DNA from: Liolophura sinensis
Lineage: Eukaryota; Mollusca; Polyplacophora; Chitonida; Chitonidae
Assembly: GCF_032854445.1 (NCBI RefSeq)
Contig: NC_088300.1
Coordinates: 70,160,984 to 70,220,983, forward strand
DNA length: 60,000 nt
Reading direction: 5' to 3'
Part shown: positions 13,166-25,041 of the stretch, piece by piece
How positions within the stretch are numbered: position 1 is the first letter of the stretch
Layout: every line of letters starts with the position of its first letter
Notes under the pieces: generated by a model
Told to the model about the DNA's origin: nothing
What the model saw: the letters and a program-made list of their open reading frames with translations, nothing else
Databases searched by the model: none
Program-made: the position numbers and the translations under genes

Positions 13166-13815
13166 GTAAGTAGCACAACACACAACGCCCAACATTAGTT
13201 TAGGCGGAGAAATTTTCTGATGTAATGGGCCATGTTTGGCACTATAAATCAGCAGTTTAGACCAAACTAAACGGTATTTGGTACTTTGTGGCCAGTCTTG
13301 CTTTCTCAGTAGAACGGCACAGATAGGCGATATTCCCTCTTGATGTATATAAAACTGGCAGAGTCTCAGAAATCCATTATTTTGCAGATAAAAATCTTTC
13401 GTAATCGATTTGGCAACCATGTGGTAACAAATCAGGACTGGGCCGAGTGATGGTTGTGTTTGTTACGTGGTGAACGATCATTTATAAGCAACGTACAGCG
13501 AGTTTTCCTCGTAAACGACAGCGTTTATGATGCTAAATTGGTCTCGTTACCAAACTAAATTCTTGCGTTTTCACATGCATCATTTTAATTGCTAACAGTT
13601 TATGTAATAAGTCATCAGAGAGTAAAAACAGATGGAAAATATCCACAGTTTATATCTGACAATCTCTTTCCCAATATTGTATAATTTGACTGGATTCATT
13701 CGGTAAAAATGATCGAAATTAGAATTAAGTACATGAATGTTATACTCGTTAATAAAATAAAACCCTCCTCAGCCTTTTAAAAATATTAAAATGATATTTT
13801 TTTATCTATATTAAG

Positions 13816-13854
13816 AACACACGCGTATCAACACACGTTCACATCCTATAGAAC
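13816..13854 (+). pseudogene. Decayed copy of the 42-nt micro-exon
   Basis: Between the two intact micro-exons lies a third copy of the unit. The sequence before it (cctttt-aaaatatt-aaa...tatattaag) parallels the acceptor region of the 14773 exon. The sequence after it (gagtaataccatataaggtctttgatgagaaa, quoted only in part: gagtaatacc) parallels that exon's donor and intron start (gtgagtaatac). The body is 39 rather than 42 bases, contains an in-frame TAG, and the donor GT has become GA, so it cannot splice. This is direct evidence of exon death after duplication. Confidence 0.6.
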
Positions 13855-13969
13855 GAGTAATACCATATAAGGTCTTTGATGAGAAAACTGTCGTGTGAAA
13901 ACTACGCATTTGCCTCCCAAGATATTGTTAACTTCTCATCAGTAATGTTTTATAGTTTTCAGTTTAATT

Positions 13970-14224
13970 AATTTATTTATTTATTTGATTCGTGTTTTTA
14001 CGCCGTACTCAAGGATATTTTACTTATACGACGGCGGTTGGTAAAATGGTGGGCGGAAACAGACCAAAGCCCGGGAGAAATCCACTACAATCCGCAGGTT
14101 GCTGACAGACCTCCCCTCCCGGAGAGGAAGCCAACATGAGCTGGATTTGAACTCCCATTCGTGGAAGGCTCATGGGTCATTGCGCCACTCTGGCAGGCTG
14201 ACCACCTCAGCCACGGAGGCCCCA
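13970..14224 (-). mobile_element. tRNA-derived SINE, family B, near full length
   Basis: Read on the minus strand, it begins ggggcctccgtggctgag, an A-box-like tRNA head. It continues through the core shared with 15431-15700 and 50338-50577 and ends in 'gagtacggcgtaaaaac' plus an (aaat)n tail. It lies inside the intron of the dead exon copy and accounts for most of the extra length of that duplicated unit. Confidence 0.85.
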
Positions 14225-14772
14225 GTTTTCAGTGTAATAATATTGAATCGAATTCTCCGAAATCCAATATTAATTGATAAATTTAGTAAACAAATCAGTA
14301 AAAATTAGTAGATTATTTATCAGCAAAACACGACAATTTTCATTGGTAGTTTCAACTACCGGTTACAGCGATTACGATACCTGGACTTGATTTATGTCGC
14401 CTTACAAAAAAAAGAGAACAGATAGAAAAAAAGGCACAAATTATGCTTGAGAATCCATGTACATGTAATAATATCTTTGTTTCTTTAATCTGTAAATCTG
14501 TAATGTTTTATGTTTCCTCCCATGGCTTAAGCAATCTATCAAATTACCATTTCTTTGAGCATTAAAGTAGATAACCTTGAAATTGCAGTTTCCTGAAGCA
14601 TTTGGAAGTTGTAAGAACAACGGACTCACAATAGCCATTGACAGAAACAATGCTTTGGGGGCTTATGTTTGGACATAATTTGGAATTCAAATTTAATCAG
14701 GTTTCTAAATAATTTTAAAACAAGCTTCTTCCACCTTTGAAAATAATTAAAAAACATTTTATTTCATATTAG

Positions 14773-14814
14773 GAAAAAGAAGATACGTACTCAGGTGCAC
14801 CTGTTATCCAGCGG
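14773..14814 (+). CDS. Coding exon 5, 42-nt micro-exon (second live member of the tandem set)
   Basis: The acceptor tttcatattag and the donor cgg|gtgagt bound 14 codons, EKEDTYSGAPVIQR, phase 0/0. It is identical in length and phase to the exon at 13124 and shares the leading Glu-Lys, but the rest has diverged. Alternative use of one or the other, both, or neither would all preserve the reading frame. Confidence 0.75.
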
Positions 14815-15291
14815 GTGAGTAATACTATACACGATCTTTGATAGAAACTCAAGTTTAGTGTAGTCAAGTATCTTTTTTACTTCCCATCAGCATTGTTTCA
14901 ACACTCTTAAATTTCAGACGTTTTCTTAAAATCCAAAGGAAACACGGAGGCCTATTCCCTTCTGATTTAAACGAAATTGATGAAATCTCAGAAATCCAAT
15001 GTTTGTACATCTAGTCTTGAGAATCTAATCTTTGAACCACCATTTTTGATCACATATGTGATATTTTAATTTTCACCAGTTGATGTAATAAGTCATCAGA
15101 CATATTAAGAACAGATATAAAGGAGGTAGAGATTATGGTAGAGGACGCAGTCAACCTCGTGGTTTCAGCAGTCTTCAGAATGTAACGCCACATGTTTGTC
15201 TGTCTGGGTTTAATAGCTGAGTGTAATTATCAGGAACATAGTGCTTTATTTTTGTATTTTTCTGAAGACAGACAGCCGATTCATTTTAAAT

Positions 15292-15803
15292 TACAAGTAT
15301 TCGCTAAATACCAAATCTGCCGGTACCTTACTGCAAGCACTGACTCTCATACAGTATGCTCGGTTTACGCTAAACACCAGTACCAGATCTGCCGGTACCT
15401 AACTGCAAGCACTGACTCTCATTCAGTATATGGGGCCTCCGTGGCTCAGTCGGTTAGCGCGCTAGCGCAGCGTAATTACCCAGGAGCCTCTCACCATTGC
15501 GGTCGCTGTGAGTTCAAGTCCAGCTCATGTTGGCTTCCCCTCCGGCCGTAAGTGGGAAGGTCTCCAGCAACCTGCGGATGGTCGTGGGTTTCCCCCATGC
15601 TGTGCCCGGTTTCCACCCACCATAATGCTGGCCGCGGTCGTATAAGTGAAATGTTCTTGAGTACGGCGTAAAACACCAATCAAATAAATAAATAAATAAA
15701 TCATTCAGTATACTCGGTTTACGCTGAACACCAGTACCAGATCTGCCGGTACCTTACTACAAGCACTGACTCTCATTCAGTATACTCGGTTTACGCTGAA
15801 CCC
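15292..15803. repeat. 72-bp tandem repeat interrupted by a SINE
   Basis: The unit runs from 'cggtttacgctgaacaccag' through 'agatctgccggtacctt' to 'actctcattcagtatact'. Starts are at 15361, 15715 and 15787 (partial), with a diverged unit upstream at 15292. The 15715-to-15787 period is 72 bases. The SINE at 15431-15700 splits the second unit. Confidence 0.85.
15431..15700 (+). mobile_element. tRNA-derived SINE, family B, full length with target-site duplication
   Basis: The element starts ggggcctccgtggctcagtc, with an A-box-like tggctcagtcggttagcgcg, and carries a B-box-like gagttcaagtcc. It ends in 'gtacggcgtaaaacacc' plus (aaat)n. The 12-base sequence TCATTCAGTATA flanks it exactly on both sides (15419-15430 and 15701-15712), the target-site duplication expected of retroposition. 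This is the best reference copy in the window for the other family B members. Confidence 0.93.
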
Positions 15804-15914
15804 CAGGCTGGCTTTTACTGCTACCGGTCTTCAGCCAATCTATATCATCGTGGTTCTTACAGGCACTTATCCAATAATCTACATTTAAATCTTTCTTGTT
15901 ACAATTTACAATAG

Positions 15915-15983
15915 GAAATAGGAACCCAGTCACAGAGCCTGGCTCCGGTATCACCAGCAGAACATGATGATCATGATGGAGGG
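15915..15983 (+). CDS. Coding exon 6, 69 nt
   Basis: The acceptor tttacaatag and the donor ggg|gtgagt bound 23 codons, phase 0/0, starting EIGTQSQSLAPVSPAEH and ending in an acidic/His run DDHDGG. Length and phase equal those of the next found exon (38792-38860). The next exon is 22.8 kb away. A composition rich in Ser, Pro and Gln is consistent with a disordered linker. Confidence 0.65.
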
Positions 15984-16476
15984 GTGAGTACGGTTTCAGT
16001 TGCAAAAGTTAACTTACATTTCGAAATTTACAGGGTCATATATAAATTTAAATTTCCATTGTTTAAGCCTACACACTTTTTCTACAGCATCTCTGAATCT
16101 CTCATTATCATTTTGATCGTGACTAAACACGTTAGCTGACTTGAGAGATCTTCATAGATATAATTGTGAAAAAGTAAAAGTGTGTTGACAGCAATCACCC
16201 GTGTCTGTTATTCTGGCCAGCCAATATTTGTTTCACGCAGATAATGTGGGCTGGATTCATGGTGTAGTACTTGAATATCAAATCCAAACAATCAAGATCA
16301 ATCTTGATTCTGTGTTATAATGGGCGCTTTTACGTTAAATAACGACAACAAATACAGAGGATCGATGCTTGCAGTACACTTGTCGAAATGCCTTAAATGT
16401 AATTATACAAAATGGTATTGGATAAAGTCACATCCCAAGCGGCCTTTTGAGACAAAAATATTAACAACTTCATAAT

Positions 16477-16522
16477 ATGGCGATGAAAACTCATCGCCAT
16501 GAGCTGTATGTTAAATACAGCT
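16477..16522. repeat. Two adjacent perfect stem-loops
   Basis: Stem 1 is ATGGCGATGA / TCATCGCCAT with a 4-base loop (16477-16500). One base later stem 2 is AGCTGTAT / ATACAGCT with a 5-base loop (16502-16522). Both are exact. Confidence 0.85.
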
Positions 16523-19500
16523 GTGGGAGTTCTGTGTGGCGCTTATTTACAAAGTATTAACGCACTGTAAAAACACAAAGCACGGTTATCCTTGGCCGCT
16601 GTTAAGTAGACGTATTGTCTTCGTTAGGTTACATAAATCCGAAGCCAGTGCTAATCGCATCGTGAAATGCCTGACGACATGTAAACAGGGCTGCGCATAA
16701 CTGCGCACAGCATTCGGTATACAGAAGCCTGCAACCTGATATTTGACAATCTACGGTCATGTTCAAGACTACAAGGATCTATAATTCACAAGTGTTTAAG
16801 AATTGTTTCCTGTCGTCAGGGATTTGTTTGAAGGAGCTCCAAAGATGCTGCAGTCGTTGGCGTCTGAATAATGGATAGCCTTGTTTGTTATCCTGTATTG
16901 ATGCTGGAATACACTGAGGCTGTTCGTAACGAGATCCAAGATCCCTATAGAGTAATGTATACGTAACTTCATACAGCGACATGTATGAACTGATGGTTAG
17001 TGAGAAACAGATGCATTACGTTGGGATAACAACTTGTGATTATTTTCTGACGGCATTTTGATGTTGATTCTTAAATTGTAAACATACGTGTCAAACGTTT
17101 CCCACCAGAATAATGTAACAGGCATTTATTTTTGATGTTTTCGTAAACTTAAACTCGCAGATATCTTAAGTCTAAATGACATTTAGTTTCCTCAGTGCTT
17201 TTGACTAGATGTTATGCAGGCTGAGTTTTGCGACTCAAAGTCTCCGGGTTAACACACAGTTGTCTAAGTAAACGGCCTCATTGTGTATAACCATAGCATT
17301 GTTTTAGTTTTTGTGGTTCACTTTCTGGGAATTACGTTTCAGGGGGTTAACGTTTGAACACCGGTACAATCTGGAAGATCAATAGTAATTAGGTTACGAG
17401 GTTTGCAGTCAAACCCTGGGGTCAAGTGACCGCTTTTTCCCCCTGGCTGCCCGTGGCAAATTGTCTCAAAGGGCACTGAGCGTTCTGTGCAAGATTCAGG
17501 CGGACAGTAGTCTAACTCTTCTAGCAAACTTGCCTTACGACGGGTAATACCACCCTAGAGATCAAATCACATGGCACTCAAACAAATAAAACGAACCGGT
17601 CTGCTGTCAGAGTGTATTTTCCTGCACCTGATTTTCTTGACATGTATTATATAATATTTTCAGGGCTAAGCTTTAAGATGGCTGCTTTAGCCATGCTTTC
17701 GATTGTTTTGATGATTTACAAGTAGTTGAAACAAATAATTAATGAAAATGTTAAAAAAAGAAATACGTTCACATCTAAACTACCATTAAGTGCCTTGCAA
17801 ATTCTCTAAAGCGCATCCAGCCTGATTCTATCAACTTTTTGTTTACAAATGCTCTCTATAAATCGTTGGGTTCATGTAAAATGAGGTTAAAATTAAACCG
17901 GACTTCCATTTAGAATTCACACTATTTGCTTCTGTATGTTTGTATTATAGTTGTACAATGTGTATTATAACTTGGCGTCAGCTAGAAAATTATCAGTATT
18001 CACAATAGCTTATCGCTTTGGCGATGTTAGTGAATGTCTTGTGCATGTATTTCGTTCTCATTTGTGCTGTGACATGACAATTACCAGGAAGTGTCCATGA
18101 GGATTAGAGGTCAAGCTACTCTGCTTTATTGCATCTGACAACCATATAATTGCTTCATTTAAGATGTTGGATTTCTAGCTCCGAGTTGTCAAGCTAACTC
18201 TTAGCTGTTAATTGGTATCTGGGATGAAATGCAATCGTGTTACATAGAGATCGTCTGTAAGCTGGAGGAGAAGGCAATAATACTCGTATAAATGAAGGAG
18301 AATAATTGCACCAGTTTCTGTGTCTGAATGACCTATAGGTATGAGCTAAAGGTAACTGATTAACACATAGCCGCGTGATTGGACCTGAATGGCGGTTCTC
18401 TCACGCCAGCGTGTCAGGTAATCAGGCAACTCAGCCGTTTATGATCAGTCATGCTGGTTAACTCGACGCCAGCAAGCTAAATGGACAAAAATGATTTGAT
18501 GACAAACCCCCAAGAATCGTTCCATTTGCCCAAGATTAAATTTAATTTATTTGGTGACACTGGTCTCATAAGTCTCCAGCAATATGTAAAAAAGCCGTAG
18601 GTCAAAAACAGCATGGTTACATTTCCCGTTCTCCTCTATTGCCAACGAACATATTCCTCCCCCACACCGATTATATTTCTGTATATATTCATATAACTTG
18701 CTGACATTTGCGTGTATATAGTTGACTGGGCGATATTAACTAAAGTAGTATTGTGACGCAGTGCAAATATAGGTTCTGTATACAAAACGATTATCACCAT
18801 GAATTATTGATAAGAATGAACTGTATACATGAGAAACTCGGAGGTATAGTAGAGAGAGCCATTTCGTCATACTGGAAGTAGGCAAAGTAATCCATAGTAG
18901 TCTTTTCACCATAAAATGTTGAGGTAACTTATTCCAACTGATTGTTATTAAACACAGTTGTTTGGTTAACTTTTGCAAGAGCTTAAACATCCAAGAAATC
19001 CGTGGTAGATTTAGTCTTTTTTCCAGTTTTACAGAATTCCTTTGGCAGTGTCCTTTTTTAGTGCTTAAATAACAAAAGATAGCTTTCTACCAGCCTTGAA
19101 GAAAAATCGAAAATTTTGCTGTGCAGGTCAGCGACTTCTTCGTCATCATTATCCATTTCCAAGCTCATGGTTGTTTTATAAATCAATAACAATTACATTG
19201 TGCAGTTTTCTTCTACATTGGTGAAGATTTTCGTCAGCAGCAAACTCTTCGTAGAGTTGTAGTTTTCTGTCCACTCATGTTTATCCGCGACAAACAGTTC
19301 CCATCGCCGACTTTGATCACTTCTCAAGAGTATGCAGAACGGTGCACAGTATCTGTAATCGCATTCTACTCACTCTGATAAGATGACGTACAACCAAGTC
19401 GTGTTAACAAATCGTGCTACTTCATCTGTCGCCATCTTGAAAGTGTGAGGAATTACCTTTGAAAACCTGATTTCCCCGTTTTTTTATCCATTTCTTCATC

Positions 19501-19914
19501 AATTTAAATTTCTGTCCAGCCACCGAAGCGTTAACGGACTCAGCCTTTGATACGCCATGAGGCCATCGGCTTCCATACGGTATGGAAATTATTTTCGTTG
19601 AATTTCTTTACATTTCTTTGAAGTTATTCTTGTGAGCGTTTGGATTTCCGATCCAAGCAAGATTTTGGAAAAGGTTTACAAATATGTTTGCTGTAAGCAT
19701 GAACTGTCTGTTTTCATTGAAGTTCCTAATTCAATAATCGTCCCCCAACCCCTCAATATGTCTACCCCACCACCTGTCTATGCCTACGGCATCACCTCCC
19801 TAAGGACAAAGATTCAAATCAGCTATATCTTGGATAGTATTTCAGTTGAGAAAACCCTAACTGACTCTCACCGGAAGCTACTACAGTATTGTAGGCCTCA
19901 CATTGGTAAGGTTG

Positions 19915-20085
19915 CATATTAGATAGAGTTTTACCTGGGACATAAGTTTGTTGAACAATTGCTACAACTCATATTAGATAGAGTTTTACCTGGGACATAA
20001 GTTTGTTGAACAATTGCTACAACTCATATTAGATAGAGTTTTACCTGGGACATAAGTTTGTTGAACAATTGCTACAACTCATATT
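19915..20085. repeat. 55-bp perfect tandem triplication
   Basis: Three identical 55-base units start at 19915, 19970 and 20025 (each beginning catattagatagagtttta), followed by a partial fourth start (catatta). I see no base difference between units, so the amplification is recent or homogenised, unless it is an assembly artefact. Confidence 0.95.
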
Positions 20086-22020
20086 AAGGAGGTCATAGGC
20101 AACGGAGGCGCTGCACAGACGTTTATCCATCGCTCATCGTTTCACAATATTTATCATTGCCTGCTTCTGTCAAGGAAGGAATACAGTGACTTCGGTGATA
20201 GTTGTCTGTCTTCAGTTAGCCTTTATTTTATTTCAACGGTATAATGTGACCGGTTATAATACAAGGAGACCATTCGATGTAATATGGAAGATGGCGTTAA
20301 ATTCAAAGGGACAGAAAAGAAACATGCGTCACCGCTTTAATTTAATTTGCTAAACTCGTATATTTTACTCAGTTTTGTTATTTTATGACGCTCATGCTAA
20401 ATATCAATCTCCAATGGAAGAAAGCACTAGCGTCCTGCCTGAACGCTTCGCCCACAAATACACCCTGCCTTAATTCATCTCATCTTCATGGTGGCGATGG
20501 TGTTTTGTGAAGAAAGTGGTCAAAAGTAAGCTGCAAATGGGCAAATCCTCAAATGATTGATCTCAACGTGATCTTATGTGTCGTTCCCAGTGTATTTTAA
20601 CCCCATCCCCGGTTTTTGATACGTACAAAGAGTTTCTAGCTTCGCGTGGGTGACTCTGGCGAATTCAAACCAAAGGTTGCGCGATATAGCTCGATCTGAG
20701 TCTGATAACTGCATGCAAAGTGACATTCAGCAGGGATAGGATTGAGGAGATGTGCTAAAACTGTCTCCTGATTCCATTTAACGCTGGGAATACTGTTTTC
20801 GTATGACTGGGCTCTGGAGTGTAGTTATACTAGGGTAAATACTGCATTGTGGCCGAGGAGCGTTTAGCTGATCTGTATGCAGACACGGACGCCTCAATTC
20901 GACTGCTTGTCCTCGCACGGGCAGATTTCCAATCTGGATAGCATAAAAGCAGTGCTCCATCCACCAGAGAGGGGCTCGCTGACGCGTAGTCTTGTCCTGC
21001 CTCTCGGAATGTTGATCCAAGACCCGGACACTTTTGTGTGTACTGATGTGATATCGGCAAAGGAAATTAAGAAGTAAATTGCAAGGGTTTGGTGAATTTC
21101 AGACCGGGTCATCTACGTTAGGCTGTAGCTGCTTCTAGAGTGGCTAATTTCCCGGGCGCTTGCATTGACGGTGACGAAAATGGGCTCCTTTCACTGCGTT
21201 AGAAAATTGGCGCAAAAATAAATTCGCTGATTGAAGGATGGCGCGAGGGTAAGTGGCCCCCATTGGTATGAGTGGAAAGGGACGAGGCGGAAAACGCTTG
21301 ATTTTTGTCCTGTTTATTTGACCGTATTGGAGAATCTTACACATGGATGATAAAGCCGGGGCAGGCCGGATGTGTTAGAAGGTTTTGAGCCTTAGCTGCT
21401 ATTGATTATGGTCTGATTACGGGAGCCTATCCAGCGACTGGAATGTGACGACTAGGGAAATGGTTTAACCACCAACTTCTTGTTCTGCTCTTGAAGACGT
21501 CTGTCTGGTCGCGGTTGGGTAACGTTATAGCCGTCAGTTGTGAAAGGCGCCATATAAGGGTCTCACAACGGATTCTGGGGTCTTTCGTCAATGTGCTGTG
21601 CACTTATCAAGATAACACAGTCTATTACTCAGCTACCAAACCTACTATATAGACTGCGCACGAGTTTCCCTATTTTCGCCGGCGGCTTGGTACTCAGCAT
21701 TTAGATCCTGCCGTGAGAGTGGATCAACTGCTTCAGATAGCTGACGCTTGTGAATGGGGTACGGAGCACAAACAGTTGGGCGAACAGTTGGTTTCGGATT
21801 ATAATCAAACTCATAGCGCCAATATTGTAGCTCAGCAACCAGCTTTATTGCTTGCAAGTTTTGAAGAACGTATCAACGATGTCTAGCTTAAGTTTGGCTG
21901 CAGAATTATTCACTGTGTGACCGTTCACCTCAACCTGATACAATCTACAGGGAAGTTTGAATAGTGCTAATCGTCTTGTGTTTTATTGGGAAATTCCATA
22001 ATCTACTAAAAACGGTGACA

Positions 22021-22053
22021 ATGAGTCTATTTTGCTTCGATATGGCCAAAAAG
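22021..22053 (+). CDS. Possible alternative first exon A (MSLFCFDMAKK)
   Basis: Eleven codons from an ATG with A at -3 run straight into a strong donor, aag|gtaagt. The peptide MSLFCFDMAKK closely matches the one at 32343-32375 (MNLFCLDFSKE), which has the same length (33 nt), the same phase-0 exit and an equally good donor. Both lie in the giant intron upstream of exon 38792, which accepts phase 0. I infer alternative transcription starts that would make N-terminally distinct short isoforms containing only the last exons. Its 5' UTR and promoter are not identified. A chance repeat of an ordinary sequence is the main alternative. Confidence 0.4.
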
Positions 22054-22599
22054 GTAAGTAGTAAACATCGGTTTACCCTATTCCATACAGTTGCCGTTCT
22101 GTGTCGAGTTAAGGTAGAAGCGTAAGAGCAATTAGATCTTTTATTCAGTAGAACTTCACGTTCTGCCAATCTCAGTATTCAAGATGAGGTATATTTTCCA
22201 CGTATTGTTTTGAAGTCGCCAAAGTTACTTCGACCTACAGGAGCTTAACGAACCGCCAAGGAACAAACGATGTTAGTCAGCAACTCGTACCTTCCGTTGA
22301 TGATGATGAATCCAGTGTTCTTGGCATGTGTAGATCGAGAATCTGTGTTTTAGGTGCGAGCTCTCTACTGATGGAAAGAATCAAGCGATTTGTATTTAGG
22401 GAGGCTAGGGAAGGGCTTTATTTAATACAGCCTATCTGATATGTGTACTGTGACCACACTGGGAACAGATTGCTGTTTGTAATTCTCGATTGCTTCCATA
22501 CCCATCCCCGTTTGACCTAAATCTCATCTAGCAGGATTCCGTCTCTGGGACGGACTGCTGGTGTCCAGTAAGGATTATGGTATCCCGAGCCTTTATATT

Positions 22600-22600
<1 letters not shown>

Positions 22601-22631
<31 letters not shown>
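22601..22631. repeat. (CA)n microsatellite
   Basis: Perfect CA repeat of about 31 bases. Confidence 0.95.
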
Positions 22632-22634
<3 letters not shown>

Positions 22635-22994
22635 TGTTGTCGCCCTGTGCGATTTTAGAGCAGCAACATTAATTAGCCAATTAGTGTACCAAAGCCAAAG
22701 AAGGGACATAAAGAGTGAGATATACGTTCATATATATAAAGTGTAGTTGTTGAAATTTTTTAATGCTGGTGCTTCCTTGTCATATCAATTGCTACTTCAG
22801 CAAAGCAACAGATTATATGAAATCAGACGTTTTACTTATTATCAATAAATTGCCATTTCTCTATATAAGCATCTTAAGAAGACTCCTAAATGCCTGTCCT
22901 CAAGAACTTAAGGAGCCAGAAGCTGTAAATAGTTTGGAACATTTTAATTACTTAGACGTGCACAAAGTAATGATTGGTGTAAAAAGCAACAGGG

Positions 22995-23160
22995 TTTATT
23001 TATTTATTTATTTGATTGGTGTTTTACGCCGTACTCAAGAACATTTCACTTATACGACGGTGGCCAGCGTTATGGTGGGAGGAAACCAGGCAGAGCCCGG
23101 AGGAACCCACGACCATCCGCAGGCTGCTGACAGACCTTCCCACATAAAGCAGCTGGACTG
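22995..23160 (-). mobile_element. SINE family B, truncated at the tRNA head
   Basis: Minus-strand copy with the (aaat)n tail, 'acgccgtactcaagaacatt' core and 'ccacgaccatccgcaggctg' block. It stops at 'agctggactg', losing the tRNA-like 5' end. Confidence 0.9.
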
Positions 23161-24587
23161 TTATCATGTTTCAGTAAATAATAACATGCCAGTGTTTAAC
23201 ATTTCCTGAACTTTTGTTAAATGGTTGATACGTTGACTTTTCCTTTTCCCTTTTGTGATCACACAAGAGTTCCGTCGGTAATATTTTAAAATTTTGTCAC
23301 GGTGTTTTTTTGTTTTTTTTTTAGTAATATAAGTTGTCACATTTATCTTGATGTGGTGGGCAAAATTTAAAATTTCTAGAAACCAAACATAAGTTTTAAA
23401 ATGATATTTCAACTTTTCAAATTCAAGTTAGAAAAGAATTTCCTAAGCGATTTGCCTAGATCATGATTTGGGCATCCAGCATCTTCGAATTTTACTTTTT
23501 TGCTTGTGTTTTTGTGTGTATTCACACGGAAATAAACCAGAAGGTCGTCGCTTAACACCGCCATTCGTGACAGCTGATCAGTCTATTTATCGTCTTATCT
23601 TATCTCGGCTAACTCAATCAGCCATCTAATCTGATCTAATTCAATCAGTCAGGAATCTCTCCACCATGAGGCACACTCACAAAAGTCCTTACATGGTGTC
23701 ACACGCTTCAAAAACCCATGAAATTTTAAGTCATCTCTCGGCGAAAATAATTCACAGCTGCTTCCGCCAGTATTCCCTTGGTGCTGTATAAATCGTCATA
23801 AAGCAATTCTGATGATATAAGTCATTTTCCGCTCTCTCTGGGAACTTCTGTTATCAGTTACAAATTGACATAAATCAATGAACGATAGAGAAATGACGTA
23901 AACTCTTCGACTTTTCCTTGCTGGGCTAATGCCGTTACAGATTTGGCCTCGTCAAACCTGCCAGTGTTTTCTGAATCAATAGTAATCACATTATTCGATT
24001 GGCGGTGCTTCGTGCGGCGGCTGGAACCCGGCTCTGTTTTTTGCCTCCTCCACAAAAGAGTCTCTTGATTAAAACCTGTACTTGCACTGTGTTTAGTATC
24101 CCTTATTGAGCATACCGTGTCTGTGAGTGACAACTGAACACGTCTTGAATTAAGCGAGAGTTCGTTGTCCGATTTCAGTTTCTTGCCCTCTTTCACAATT
24201 GACCTCCGTCGGTTTTGACTGGATTTTGGATTGCATTTATGGCGTATGTATTATTTTCCCAGTAACATCGAACATAGGTTATTGCTTCGCTTACATTTGC
24301 CTTTTTTTATCACATTGTTATTCAGTTGAGACTAGTGTTGCTGAATGTTTTGGAACGGTCGAGCGGTACTGACCTTGAAATACTATTCTAATGGCTGCGA
24401 TAGATCTACACATGAACGCTTCATTTTGGTCTCAAATTAAGGCATTCTGTATACTTTGTTGTACTTTATCCCTTCATGGTTTCCATGGTTTACTTAGTTT
24501 ACTTAGTTTACTTTTTTTTGCAACCAAAAAGGTGATTCTCGCAAATAGGGCAAGAAAGGCAGGAGGTATCGGTTTGCACGTCTATAG

Positions 24588-24602
24588 CCCCCCCCCCCCC
24601 CC
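24588..24602. repeat. Poly-C run (15 C)
   Basis: Uninterrupted C homopolymer. Confidence 0.9.
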
Positions 24603-24849
24603 TCCCCACTTCCATATATGACACAGATGGTACTAGTGACATTTTGGGCAGATTTCAGTGTTGTTTGTCTTACAGCACGGGTCTGGTGACTTATATTATA
24701 TTATAATTGGTATGGAATTCATGCCTGGAATATCCACTGTCTGCCCGGCATCATTGAAAACTGATGACCGCTTCTCTCTTGTGTGTTACCGGCTTTGTTT
24801 CTTATTTGTATAATTTCTTACATACCTTTGTCTTCGGGAGCTAGTGTTA

Positions 24850-25041
24850 AACGTTGTTTTGGAAATGGATCTTGTGATTATCGACTTGGAACGCCCTTTA
24901 CGGACTACGAATGGTAGATGAATGTCGGACATGACGCTTATATTTATTTTGATTTGGAAATTTGGATTTGCTGTTATCGGCTTGGAACGCCCCTTCGTGG
25001 TACATAAGTAGTATACGAATGTCATGTCGGACTTCACGCTT
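24850..25041 (+). pseudogene. Tandem pair of decayed exon-like units (about 96 bp each)
   Basis: Two diverged units (the conserved cttggaacgcc core starts at about 24885 and 24981, period 96) match in reverse complement the sequence at 27600-27692. In the sense frame the first unit reads GNGSCDYRLGTPFTDYEW and then meets a stop. The second has several stops and deletions. The similarity extends across codons that are still open in the 27.6 kb copy, so these may be dead exon copies. A non-coding dispersed repeat is also possible. Confidence 0.4.

Noticed and set aside
15431-15510. tRNA gene in the gtggctcagtcggttagcgc region
   Set aside because: It is the tRNA-derived head of a SINE with a target-site duplication, and the same head recurs at 13970-14224.
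15192-15679. ORF of 119 codons on plus and 62 codons on minus
   Set aside because: The plus frame reads through the 72-bp tandem repeat into the SINE tRNA head. The minus frame is SINE. Neither is a gene.
19915-20085. CRISPR-like direct repeats
   Set aside because: The units are contiguous with no spacers, and the host is a eukaryote. It is a plain tandem triplication.
22763-23209. 148-codon plus ORF
   Set aside because: About half of it is an antisense family B SINE (22995-23160), and the rest has no family resemblance or splice context.
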